A stretch of DNA of 64,000 bases from the NCBI GenBank assembly GCA_910575555.1, contig CAJTFX010000001.1, forward strand, positions 186,001-250,000, in the 5' to 3' direction. Numbering within the stretch: position 1 is the stretch's first letter; each line of letters begins with the position of its first letter. Under the pieces are notes generated by a model. That model worked only from the letters and a program-made list of their open reading frames with translations, made no database searches and was not told the origin of the DNA. Positions 35,079-42,772 of the stretch are shown piece after piece. Source of the DNA: Lachnospiraceae bacterium (lineage in GTDB: Bacteria; Bacillota; Clostridia; Lachnospirales; Lachnospiraceae). Made by a program: the position numbers and the translations under genes.

Positions 35079-38000
35079 TTATTTCACCTCTCCGTGCAGG
35101 TTCTGCAAAGACTGCACTTCGCTGCTGCCGTGTTTTTTCAGGGAAAGAATTCCGCTGACCGTGGCCTTTGCCGCCGCCATGGTTGTCATATAGGGCACTT
35201 TTTTCTTAATGGCCGCTTTTCTTAAATAGCTGTCGTCTGCATGGCGTTCCTGCCCCACCGGCGTATTGATAATCAAATCAATTTTGCCGTTGGTGATCAG
35301 ATCCAGCATATTGGGCCTTCCCTCTTTCAGTTTATGCACCATTTCCGCTTCAATGCCGGCTTCCTGAATCAGACTGCAGGTGTTTTTGGAAGCGATAATC
35401 TGAAAGCCTGCTTTCGCAAATTCCTTTGCCACTTCCACAACCTCCGGCTTATCCCTGTCGCTGACGGAAATCAATACCGTGCCCTCTAAGGGAAGCTTCA
35501 TCTGAGTTGCCTCCTGGGCTTTATAAAACGCCTCTCCGTAAGACCGGGAAAGTCCCAGTACTTCCCCGGTGGAACGCATTTCCGGCCCTAAAACCGGATC
35601 TACCTCCTGGAACATATTAAAGGGGAATACTGACTCTTTCACTCCATAATAAGGAATCTCTTTCTCTTCCAGAGCCGGAACCGGAGAAGGTCTCCCTGTC
35701 AGTTCCGCAGTTACAATGTCAATAGCCAGAGGCACCATACGGATGTTGCAGACCTTCGATACCAGAGGCACTGTACGGGATGCCCGGGGATTGGCTTCTA
35801 ACACAAACACCTTGCCCTTTTCAATGGCATACTGCATGTTCATTAAGCCCTTCACATGCATTTCCTCTGCAATCTTTCTGGTATATTCCTTAATGGTCGC
35901 CACATTTTCTTCAGAAATATGCCTGGAGGGAATGATGCATGCGGAATCTCCGGAATGAACCCCTGCAAGTTCAATATGCTCCATCACAGCCGGCACAAAG
36001 GCATGGGTTCCGTCGCTGATGGCGTCTGCCTCGCATTCCGTGGCATGGCCCAGAAAACGGTCAATCAGTATGGGCCGATCGGGGGTTACGCCCACTGCCG
36101 CATTCATATAGCCTTCCATGCTCTCTGCATCATAGACCACTTCCATTCCTCTTCCGCCCAGCACATAGGAGGGACGCACCATCACCGGATAGCCAATCTC
36201 TTCTGCAATTTTCAGCGCCTCTTTGACATTGACCGCCATGCCTGATTCCGGCATGGGAATCTCCAGCTTCTCCATCATGGCCCGGAACAGATCCCTGTCT
36301 TCTGCCAAATCAATGACAGAGGGAGAAGTTCCAAGGATTTTCACTCCGTTCTTCTCTAAATCCGCCGCCAGATTCAAAGGAGTCTGCCCGCCGAACTGGG
36401 CAATGACGCCTACCGGCTTTTCCTTTTTATAGATACTTAAAACATCCTCCAAAGTCAGCGGTTCAAAGTAAAGTTTATCGGAGGTATCGTAATCTGTGGA
36501 CACCGTTTCCGGATTGCAGTTTACAATAATGGTTTCAAAGCCCAGCTTTTTCAATGCCAGAGACGCATGGACGCAGCAGTAATCAAACTCGATTCCCTGT
36601 CCGATCCGGTTGGGGCCTCCGCCTAAAATCATGATTTTGGGCTTTCCTTCTGACACCGGGTTTTTATCTTCGGCATTATAGGTGGAATAATAATAAGCAT
36701 TGTCCCTGGTTCCGCTGACATGAACGCCCTCCCAGGCTTCTTCCAGTCCCAGGGCAATCCGCTTATCTCTTATTTCATCCTCTGTAATCTCTAAAATCTG
36801 GCTTAAGTATTTATCAGAAAATCCATGTTTTTTAGCCGCAATCAGCGCTTCATCCGCCGGAAGGCTGCCTTTGGAGGAACTCAGTTCTTCCTCTTCCTCC
36901 ACCAGTTCTTTCATCTGCTCCAGGAAATAATGTTTTACCTTGGTAATTTCATGGATTTCCTCTACGGAAGCTCCTTTTCTCAGGGCCTCGTAGATGACAA
37001 AATAACGTTCACTGGATGGGGTAATCAGCAGCTTCAGCAGCTCTTCTTTGGATTTTTCATCAAAATCTTTGGCATGTCCCAGACCGTACCGTCCGGTTTC
37101 CAGGCTTCGGATTGCTTTCTGGAAGGCTTCTTTAAAAGTCTTTCCAATACTCATGACCTCTCCCACTGCGCGCATCTGAGTGCCCAGCTTGTCCTCCACC
37201 CCTTTGAATTTTTCAAAAGCCCAACGGGCAAATTTAATTACCACGTAATCTCCATCAGGCACATATTTGTCCAATGTACCGTATTTTCCGCAGGGAATAT
37301 CTGCAAGGGTCAGCCCGGTGGCAAGCATTGCCGACACCAGGGCAATGGGGAATCCGGTGGCTTTGGAAGCCAGTGCGGAGGATCGGGAAGTCCTTGGATT
37401 GATTTCGATGACGATATCCCGATCGGTCTTGGGATCGTGCGCCCACTGTACGTTGGTGCCGCCGATCACCTGGATGGATTCTACGATTTTGTAGGATTTC
37501 TCCTGCAGCCGTTTCTGCACTTCTTCTGAAATTGTCAGCATCGGGGCAGAGCAGAAGGAATCTCCGGTGTGCACTCCCAGAGGATCGATATTTTCAATAA
37601 AGCACACGGTAATCATGTTGTTGTCTGCATCCCGTACCACTTCAAGCTCCAGCTCTTCCCATCCTAAAATGGATTCTTCCACAAGCACCTGTCCCACCAG
37701 ACTGGCCTGAAGCCCTCTTGCGCAGACTGTTTTCAGTTCTTCTATATTATATACAAGCCCGCCTCCGGCGCCGCCCATGGTATAGGCCGGACGAAGCACC
37801 ACCGGATAGCCCAGCCGGTCTGCAATTTCTATGGCCTCCTCCACAGAATAAGCCACCTCGCTCCTTGCCATCTCAATTCCCAGGCTGTCCATGGTTTTCT
37901 TGAATTCAATCCGGTCTTCGCCCCGCTCAATGGCGTCCACCTGCACGCCGATGACCTGTACCTGGTACTTATCCAGAACACCTGTTTTGGCAAGTTCTGA

Positions 38001-38297
38001 GCATAAATTAAGACCCGACTGCCCGCCCAGATTCGGCAGCAATGCATCCGGTCTTTCTTTTGCAATAATTTGCTCCATTCGTTCTGCATTTAAAGGTTCA
38101 ATATAAGTAACATCCGCTGTTTCCGGATCTGTCATAATAGTAGCAGGATTGGAATTCACCAATACGATCTCGTAGCCAAGGCTTCTCAACGCCTTGCACG
38201 CCTGTGTACCGGAATAATCAAATTCACATGCCTGCCCAATCACAATGGGACCGGAACCGATAATCAGCACTTTATGGATATCTTTTCTTTGAGACAT
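35079..38297 (-). CDS. carB: Carbamoyl-phosphate synthase large subunit
   Basis: 1072 residues, the normal CarB length. Two homologous ATP-grasp halves (about 1-400 and 550-935) with KVLIIGSGPIVIGQACEFDYSG and KIMILGGGPNRIGQGIEFDYCC, an oligomerisation domain between, and a C-terminal allosteric MGS-like domain. Makes carbamoyl phosphate from ammonia delivered by CarA. The start at 38297 follows AGGAGG; the frame is open 32 codons upstream through the leader. carA is not adjacent, unlike in most genomes. Confidence 0.97.
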   Translation of the reverse strand: MSQRKDIHKVLIIGSGPIVIGQACEFDYSGTQACKALRSLGYEIVLVNSNPATIMTDPETADVTYIEPLNAERMEQIIAKERPDALLPNLGGQSGLNLCSELAKTGVLDKYQVQVIGVQVDAIERGEDRIEFKKTMDSLGIEMARSEVAYSVEEAIEIADRLGYPVVLRPAYTMGGAGGGLVYNIEELKTVCARGLQASLVGQVLVEESILGWEELELEVVRDADNNMITVCFIENIDPLGVHTGDSFCSAPMLTISEEVQKRLQEKSYKIVESIQVIGGTNVQWAHDPKTDRDIVIEINPRTSRSSALASKATGFPIALVSAMLATGLTLADIPCGKYGTLDKYVPDGDYVVIKFARWAFEKFKGVEDKLGTQMRAVGEVMSIGKTFKEAFQKAIRSLETGRYGLGHAKDFDEKSKEELLKLLITPSSERYFVIYEALRKGASVEEIHEITKVKHYFLEQMKELVEEEEELSSSKGSLPADEALIAAKKHGFSDKYLSQILEITEDEIRDKRIALGLEEAWEGVHVSGTRDNAYYYSTYNAEDKNPVSEGKPKIMILGGGPNRIGQGIEFDYCCVHASLALKKLGFETIIVNCNPETVSTDYDTSDKLYFEPLTLEDVLSIYKKEKPVGVIAQFGGQTPLNLAADLEKNGVKILGTSPSVIDLAEDRDLFRAMMEKLEIPMPESGMAVNVKEALKIAEEIGYPVMVRPSYVLGGRGMEVVYDAESMEGYMNAAVGVTPDRPILIDRFLGHATECEADAISDGTHAFVPAVMEHIELAGVHSGDSACIIPSRHISEENVATIKEYTRKIAEEMHVKGLMNMQYAIEKGKVFVLEANPRASRTVPLVSKVCNIRMVPLAIDIVTAELTGRPSPVPALEEKEIPYYGVKESVFPFNMFQEVDPVLGPEMRSTGEVLGLSRSYGEAFYKAQEATQMKLPLEGTVLISVSDRDKPEVVEVAKEFAKAGFQIIASKNTCSLIQEAGIEAEMVHKLKEGRPNMLDLITNGKIDLIINTPVGQERHADDSYLRKAAIKKKVPYMTTMAAAKATVSGILSLKKHGSSEVQSLQNLHGEVK

Positions 38298-38432
38298 TCT
38301 TGTTCCTCCTGTCAATAAAATGCATTTGCTTTCTTCCTTTGATAAGGTATCGCCCCCTCCCCTTCGGTTCGGCGGCAAATCGTCAGAAAGCATGATAGAA
38401 ATGCTTCGCTTTGCTTTCTTCCTAATGCTTCA
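38298..38432 (-). promoter_or_regulatory. carB leader with mutually exclusive pairing segments
   Basis: About 130 nt of leader. TTTGCTTTCTTCC occurs at 38325-38337 and again at 38410-38422 (plus-strand reading). The segment AGAAAGCA at 38385-38392 can pair with TGCTTTCT in either copy. Pairing with the promoter-side copy or with the copy near the ribosome site exclude each other, as in attenuator-type switches. There is no PyrR-like site or classic terminator. Confidence 0.35.
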
Positions 38433-38460
38433 TTATACAGGAAAATGCTTCCGGTAGCAA
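38432..38460 (-). promoter_or_regulatory. carB promoter
   Basis: TTGCTA (38455-38460), 17-nt spacer, TATAAT (38432-38437) on the minus strand, about 135 nt before the start codon. Confidence 0.75.
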
Positions 38461-38549
38461 TGAAAATTTATAATCCGACACAAAAAACTGAATTTGATCC
38501 GTTCAGGGGCCGTCGCACTAAGCAATTAGTGCGCAGCTCCTTTTCTGTG

Positions 38550-38584
38550 AAAAAATACAGCCGGACTTCGAAACATCCGGCTGT
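38550..38584 (-). terminator. Intrinsic terminator upstream of carB promoter
   Basis: ACAGCCGGA (38557-38565) and TCCGGCTGT (38576-38584) form a 9-bp stem, followed on the minus strand by ATTTTTT (from 38556 down). It insulates carB from minus-strand transcripts arriving from the repeat/MerR side. Confidence 0.75.
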
Positions 38585-38610
38585 TGGTGTAAAATATAAG
38601 TATGCAACCA

Positions 38611-38701
38611 GTTTTTCAATATTCTTTGGCTGGCTTTGATATAAATTTTAACGGAACTGCCCGCATTGCGGCAACCCATCAAGCGCCTGCTTTCTCTTCT
38701 A
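38611..38701. repeat. Direct repeat, left copy, flanking the toxin-antitoxin pair
   Basis: The first 74 bases match 39514-39587 with a single mismatch; both then share CTGCTTTCTCTTCTA after a 9-base length difference. The minus-strand reading of both copies ends a frame in EEKAGA, which in the right copy continues a clpX-derived sequence. Confidence 0.85.
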
Positions 38702-38794
38702 GCATCGGGCAGCCCCGCATACTGATGACCGGTCCTTCCTTCCGCCCGATACAAAATAAATTCCCTTTTGCTTTCTATTTCTGCCGGTTCATGG

Positions 38795-38825
38795 TATAAT
38801 TTTTATATAGAAAGTAGGTGAAAGA
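38795..38825 (+). promoter_or_regulatory. Promoter -10 and ribosome site of the DUF4258/YgiT pair
   Basis: TATAAT at 38795-38800 with a poor -35 (TTTCTA at 38772-38777, 17-nt spacer), followed by AAAGTAGGTG before a GTG start. An ATCGGGC/GCCCGAT inverted repeat at about 38703-38750 lies upstream and may be an operator. Confidence 0.5.
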
Positions 38826-39143
38826 GTGGCTCTACATATTGAAGAATTAAGGAAGCTATGTACAGACGACGCTATTATAATGACTGCACATGTAATAAAA
38901 CGGTGTAAAGAAAGAAACATTGATTCAAATAGTATAATAAATGTTATTATACATGGCGAAATTATAAAGCAGTATGAAGATGATAAGCCCTTTCCCAGTT
39001 GTCTATTATTGGGAATGTCAGTAAATGACAGATACTTATATGTTGTTGTTGCAAGTGATACCATCAATTTGCATATAATAACGGCATACTATCCGAATGT
39101 TGACGAGTGGGAACCGGACTTTAAAACCAGAAAGGGGCGTTAA
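38826..39143 (+). CDS. DUF4258 domain protein, likely RelE-like toxin
   Basis: 105 residues, GTG start. HVIKRCKERNIDSNSIINVIIHGEIIKQYEDDKPFPSCLLLG and LYVVVASDTINLHIITAYYP are DUF4258 hallmarks, a family with the RelE/ParE-like fold. It is followed 2 nt later by a YgiT-type zinc finger protein, a pairing characteristic of toxin-antitoxin modules. Toxicity itself is not established for most members. The cassette is plus strand amid minus-strand genes and is flanked by 91-100 bp direct repeats, suggesting insertion. Confidence 0.8.
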   Translation: MALHIEELRKLCTDDAIIMTAHVIKRCKERNIDSNSIINVIIHGEIIKQYEDDKPFPSCLLLGMSVNDRYLYVVVASDTINLHIITAYYPNVDEWEPDFKTRKGR

Positions 39144-39145
39144 AT

Positions 39146-39376
39146 ATGAATTGTTTTACTTGTGGCAGCAACTATATGATTGAAACAACAACAATCTATG
39201 TTGAAAAATTAGAGAATGGGATTCTGATTGTAAAAAATGTACCATGCAAGAAGTGTTCCCAATGTGGCGAGGAGTTTTTTTCAATGGCAATCATGAAAGA
39301 GATTGAGAAATTAAGCAAACAGGCCGAAAAGATTATTAGTGAAGTTATGATCATTGATTATACTAAAGCTGCATGA
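39146..39376 (+). CDS. YgiT-type zinc finger protein, likely antitoxin
   Basis: 76 residues. Two CxxC pairs (MNCFTCGSN at 3-6 and PCKKCSQCGEEFF near 34-40) form the YgiT/MqsA-N zinc finger; the C-terminal third is helical (EIEKLSKQAEKIISEVMIID). No helix-turn-helix domain is present, unlike full MqsA, so any autoregulation must use another mechanism. It is coupled to the DUF4258 gene by a 2-nt gap. Confidence 0.8.
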   Translation: MNCFTCGSNYMIETTTIYVEKLENGILIVKNVPCKKCSQCGEEFFSMAIMKEIEKLSKQAEKIISEVMIIDYTKAA

Positions 39377-39484
39377 ACGTACAAAAAATAAAAACATGGC
39401 GATTAAAACGAATCAGGAGCTTCCCCATTTTCGTTTATAGCTTCTAAAATGTGTTTGTTATAATTTTTATTCAGGGCAGCAGAA

Positions 39485-39519
39485 AAGCCGGGGCTTTCTC
39501 CTCGGCTTCACCTGTTTTT
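39485..39519 (+). terminator. Terminator of the DUF4258/YgiT operon
   Basis: AAGCCGGGG (39485-39493) pairs with CCTCGGCTT (39500-39508), one G-U wobble, and GTTTTTC follows at 39514-39520. Confidence 0.7.
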
Positions 39520-39613
39520 CAATATTCTTTGGCTGGCTTTGATATAAATTTAAACGGAACTGCCCGCATTGCGGCAACCCATCAAGCTCCTGCCGCTCCT
39601 GCTTTCTCTTCTA
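39514..39613. repeat. Direct repeat, right copy, flanking the toxin-antitoxin pair
   Basis: Partner of 38611-38701, with a 9-base insertion (an extra CTGCCGCTC-like unit). It begins at the terminator T-tract of the TA operon. Confidence 0.85.
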
Positions 39614-39745
39614 TAATGACACGCAATGCCCTGGAGCCCACATCCTTTTTCTTTGCTTTTCCAGCACTGGAACGCAGTGCCTTTCTCCTCAAATTCCAGC
39701 TTCTCCTCATCCATGGCAAGGAGCTTCACCTTCTGTAAATCCAAC
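39608..39745 (-). pseudogene. Decayed fragment of clpX (C-terminal region)
   Basis: Directly after the MerR stop codon the minus strand reads KLLAMDEEKLEFEEK, and one frame over ALRSSAGKAKKKDVGSRALR followed by VIIEE. This matches the ClpX segment around KLLEMDxVxLEFEExAL and KxxGARALRxIIE, near the end of the AAA+ small domain. A one-base shift joins the two pieces at about 39678. There is no start codon or N-terminal part, so it is a remnant, not a gene. It merges into the right direct repeat. Confidence 0.65.
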
Positions 39746-39748
39746 GAG

Positions 39749-40474
39749 CTATTTACAGAACTCAGCAATCGCCTGGTTTACAAACCTGGCTGTTCCCTCT
39801 CCTCCCGCTTTGTCAATATTCTCTTTCATCCGCTCATCATGGACATACTTTTCTCCTAATCCCCGGAGAATTTCGTCTGTACAGTTGTAATAATTTTCTG
39901 TGATAATGTTCTGCAGTTTTTCTATTTTTTCCTGTACCTTCTGATCTTCCGGAGGAAGTTTGCAAAGGGAACCGATTTCTTTAAAAACAGACATCAATTG
40001 ATCTGCAGCCATGCTAAATTCCTCCTCTGACTTCCCTGCTGTTTTCCTTTTATAGTCTTTATAAGCTTCTGTATTTCCCCATCTCTTCCTGACTTCCTCC
40101 TCATACTGATGTATTTCTTCTGTCTGAAATGCCTGAAAACTCATGGTGTCCACTCCTTCTTTCTGAATCCTGCGGGCAAAAAAAATCAATTGATCGATAT
40201 GCTTTCGCCGCAGCTCTAACAATGTAATCTGCTGTTCTAATGCCTCTTCCGGCTTAAATTCCGGACTGTCTAAGATTGCTTTAATTTCCTTTAAGGGAAA
40301 CTGCAATTCACGAAACAATAAAATATTCTGCAGCCGTCTGAGCGCCGCTTCATCATACAGACGATATCCGGCATCCGTCACTTTGGCAGGGCAAAGCAAC
40401 CCTATGGCATCGTAATGGTGAAGCGCCCGGACGCTGATTCCGGTAAGTTTGCTGACTTCCTTTACAGTCCGCAT
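39749..40474 (-). CDS. MerR-family regulator, TipA type
   Basis: 241 residues. MerR helix-turn-helix (VKEVSKLTGISVRALHHYDAIGLLCPAKVTDAGYRLYDEAALRRLQNILLFRELQFPLKEIKAILD, 4-70), a dimerisation helix (to about 110) and a TipAS-type C-terminal domain (about 125-240: RKRWGNTEAYKDYKRKTAGKSEEEF, NYYNCTDEILRGLGEKYVHDERMKENIDKAGGEGTARFVNQAI) that binds ligands such as thiopeptides in Streptomyces TipA. Its own promoter has the 19-bp spacer typical of MerR targets, so autoregulation is likely. No obvious target gene adjoins. Confidence 0.93.
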   Translation of the reverse strand: MRTVKEVSKLTGISVRALHHYDAIGLLCPAKVTDAGYRLYDEAALRRLQNILLFRELQFPLKEIKAILDSPEFKPEEALEQQITLLELRRKHIDQLIFFARRIQKEGVDTMSFQAFQTEEIHQYEEEVRKRWGNTEAYKDYKRKTAGKSEEEFSMAADQLMSVFKEIGSLCKLPPEDQKVQEKIEKLQNIITENYYNCTDEILRGLGEKYVHDERMKENIDKAGGEGTARFVNQAIAEFCK

Positions 40475-40776
40475 CTTTCTTCCTCCCTTCCTGTTTTTCT
40501 AAAGTGTACACTATGACATAACGTGAGAGTCAAGAATTTTTTCTCATATTTCTATTGTTCAAAAACCATATGAAACACTAGCAGGATTCAATTATATCCT
40601 CTTATAAGGCTTTTTTGCAAGCTGCAAGTCAATGGTGTCATATATGGTAAACGTTTCTACCATATTGATTTATTGTTTCTTCCATACTTTACTTTTGTGG
40701 TTTTACTCTTTCAAAATTCTGGTATCCTTCAGAAATTTTTTCATTCGTTCCCCATCGGCATATCTCTCAACAAATG
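40475..40776. other. Intergenic stretch between the Zn dehydrogenase and MerR genes
   Basis: 302 bases without a gene. Contains the MerR promoter (listed) and a palindrome ATATGGTA (40642-40649) / TACCATAT (40658-40665) around AAACGTTT, of unknown role; no T-tract, so not an evident terminator. Confidence 0.5.
40503..40533 (-). promoter_or_regulatory. MerR-type promoter with 19-bp spacer
   Basis: TTGACT (40528-40533), 19-nt spacer CTCACGTTATGTCATAGTG, TACACT (40503-40508) on the minus strand. The overlong spacer with an imperfect dyad is the signature of promoters untwisted by MerR-family proteins. Confidence 0.75.
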
Positions 40777-41808
40777 CTAGGATCTGTTTTCTTCAAAGGT
40801 AAACACAATCTTTCGGATGGAAGGGTCTTTGGAATCCACAAAGTCAAAGGCTTCCTGGGCTTTTTCCAATGGGAAGGTGTGAGAAACTGAACCTGACAGA
40901 TCCAACTTCCCTTCCTGAATCAGTTCAATTGCCTCCCGGAATTTTTTATTCTGCAGCCTGGAGCCGCGGACGTCCAGTTCCTTCGAAGTAATCAAAAACT
41001 GATTTACCTCCGCAGGCTCTACTGAAAATCCCATTGTCATAACCCTGCCCGCATTGCCGGTTGCCTGAAGGAGCGTCAAAAGGGAATCCTTCGTACATGC
41101 GGCGTCAATGGACACGGTGGGCCCGTAGCCTCCTGTCAGCTCCTTTGCCCGTTTCACCACATCCTCTTTTGCGCTGTGAATCACAAAATCTGCGCCGTTT
41201 TCTAACGCCTCTTCCAGTTTGTTTTCCATAATATCTGCAACAATTATTTTGGCCCCGCTCAGCCGGGCAATTTTCAGAATCGAGCTTCCCAGTGCGCCTG
41301 CCCCGAAGATCAGCAGCGTGTCGTCTTCACAAAGTCTGGCCCTGGAACAGCTCTGGATCGCAATGGTGGCCGGCTCTATCATCACCGCCGTTTCATCCGA
41401 AATCCCCTCCGGAAGCAGATAACAGTCCCTCTCCGGCACTGCTATATATTCCCGGTATCCGCCGTCAATATGTACGCCGCGCACTTTCAGGTCTGCGCAT
41501 ACATTTCCTCTTCCTTTGCGGCATGCATAACAGTGTCCGCAGCTGGTGACCTGATCCACAATGACCCGGTCTCCCGGCTTCAGACGCGCCGCATGTTTCC
41601 CGACAGCCTCCACCCTGCCTACCATCTCGTGGCCGATGATCCTCGGATAAATGGCGGCTGCATTGGTGCCATGGTAAATACCCACATCCGAACCGCAGAT
41701 GCCTGCCGCTGTCATTCTGATTAATACATTGTCATGTTCTGTAATCACCGGTTTCTCCATATCAATGAGTTTTATTTCACCTGGCTTTACAATCTGTATC
41801 CCTTTCAT
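40777..41808 (-). CDS. Zinc-dependent medium-chain dehydrogenase (hexonate/polyol type)
   Basis: 343 residues. GICGSDVGIYHGTNA and GHEMVGRVEAVG give the catalytic zinc site (Cys, His, Glu), the structural zinc loop has four cysteines (CGHCYACRKGRGNVC), and GAGALGSSILKIARLSGAKIIVAD is the NAD-binding fold. Closest in style to the RspB/sorbitol/L-threonine dehydrogenase group. Beside uxuA/uxuB and a sugar importer, an L-gulonate or L-galactonate 5-dehydrogenase role is plausible, but is inference. Starts 29 nt after the permease stop; GAGGAG precedes the ATG. Confidence 0.88.
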   Translation of the reverse strand: MKGIQIVKPGEIKLIDMEKPVITEHDNVLIRMTAAGICGSDVGIYHGTNAAAIYPRIIGHEMVGRVEAVGKHAARLKPGDRVIVDQVTSCGHCYACRKGRGNVCADLKVRGVHIDGGYREYIAVPERDCYLLPEGISDETAVMIEPATIAIQSCSRARLCEDDTLLIFGAGALGSSILKIARLSGAKIIVADIMENKLEEALENGADFVIHSAKEDVVKRAKELTGGYGPTVSIDAACTKDSLLTLLQATGNAGRVMTMGFSVEPAEVNQFLITSKELDVRGSRLQNKKFREAIELIQEGKLDLSGSVSHTFPLEKAQEAFDFVDSKDPSIRKIVFTFEENRS

Positions 41809-41837
41809 AAGTCAAATCTCCTCATTATAACCTGAAT

Positions 41838-42770
41838 TCATTTCTTCTTTGCGCCGCCGGACACCGAGCCCACCAGTATAAGCACAAGCACTGCCCCCTG
41901 AATGAACCTCTGCATTCCTGCTGAAAGACTCGCCGCATTCAAAAATGTGGTAAGCAGATACATCATCAGCGCCCCCAGGCACACTCCCGCCACATTGGAT
42001 TTTCCTCCTGACGCCGCAGTCCCTCCCACAAAGGCGGCTGCAATGGAGGGAAGAAAATAGGTTGCGCCCATATCCTGAAAAGCGCCTCCGTTAAATGCCC
42101 CGCACAGAGTTCCCGACAGCCCGCACAGCGCGCCGCCCAGTGTAAATGCAAGAATCACAACTTTATTCACAGGAATCCCGGCATATCTGGCTGCCAGACG
42201 CTTTTGCCCCACTGCATGGAGCTGTTTTCCATATTTTGTCCTGTACAATAGAAGCGCCAGGGCTGCCGCCGCAAAGAGGCAGAGAATCGTCAGCATCGAA
42301 AATCCTCCGGCGTTCCAATTGATGAATTTTACCAGACCCGCATCCGGCAGCGTCTTCATTCCCGGCGCAAGCACAAGGACTATGGTGAAAATTACATATC
42401 CTGTCGCCAGGGTGGTAATCATGGCCGGAACTTTCAGATAAATGTTAATCAGCCCATTTACAAACCCGCACAGCGCGCCTGCCGCCACCGCCGCCGCTAC
42501 TCCAAGAACCACATGATACTGCATTAAATCACAGGAAATGTAGGCTGCAAGAGTCAAAATATATTGTTGGGACAAATCAATCGCCCCTTCGCCGCTGGTT
42601 ACAACAATCATCTGTCCCAACGCAAGCAGCAGCGCGAAAGAACACAATTTAGCGCTTGTGAACACCTGTCCCACATGAAATTTTCCCGATACTGCTGAAA
42701 TCCCAATCCACAAAATGACAGAACCCAAAAGAGGCCATAGAAACGTATATTTTGCCATTATTTTTTTCAT
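41838..42770 (-). CDS. RbsC-type ABC transporter permease
   Basis: 310 residues, eight to ten hydrophobic segments, BPD_transp_2 family (VTSGEGAIDLSQQYILTLAAYISCDLM, AFNGGAFQDMGATYFLPSIAAAFVGGTAASGG). Imports a monosaccharide or related solute together with the fused ATPase-permease encoded just upstream (2-nt gap) and the binding protein. As the partner already carries a permease, the channel is probably a heterodimer. Confidence 0.92.
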   Translation of the reverse strand: MKKIMAKYTFLWPLLGSVILWIGISAVSGKFHVGQVFTSAKLCSFALLLALGQMIVVTSGEGAIDLSQQYILTLAAYISCDLMQYHVVLGVAAAVAAGALCGFVNGLINIYLKVPAMITTLATGYVIFTIVLVLAPGMKTLPDAGLVKFINWNAGGFSMLTILCLFAAAALALLLYRTKYGKQLHAVGQKRLAARYAGIPVNKVVILAFTLGGALCGLSGTLCGAFNGGAFQDMGATYFLPSIAAAFVGGTAASGGKSNVAGVCLGALMMYLLTTFLNAASLSAGMQRFIQGAVLVLILVGSVSGGAKKK

Positions 42771-42772
42771 TC

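Noticed and set aside
36825-37529. 234-codon plus-strand frame inside carB
   Set aside because: Antisense shadow of a highly conserved gene, without start signals.
38518-38754. 78-codon minus-strand frame
   Set aside because: Crosses the terminator and left direct repeat; its last part is the repeat-derived sequence, not a gene.
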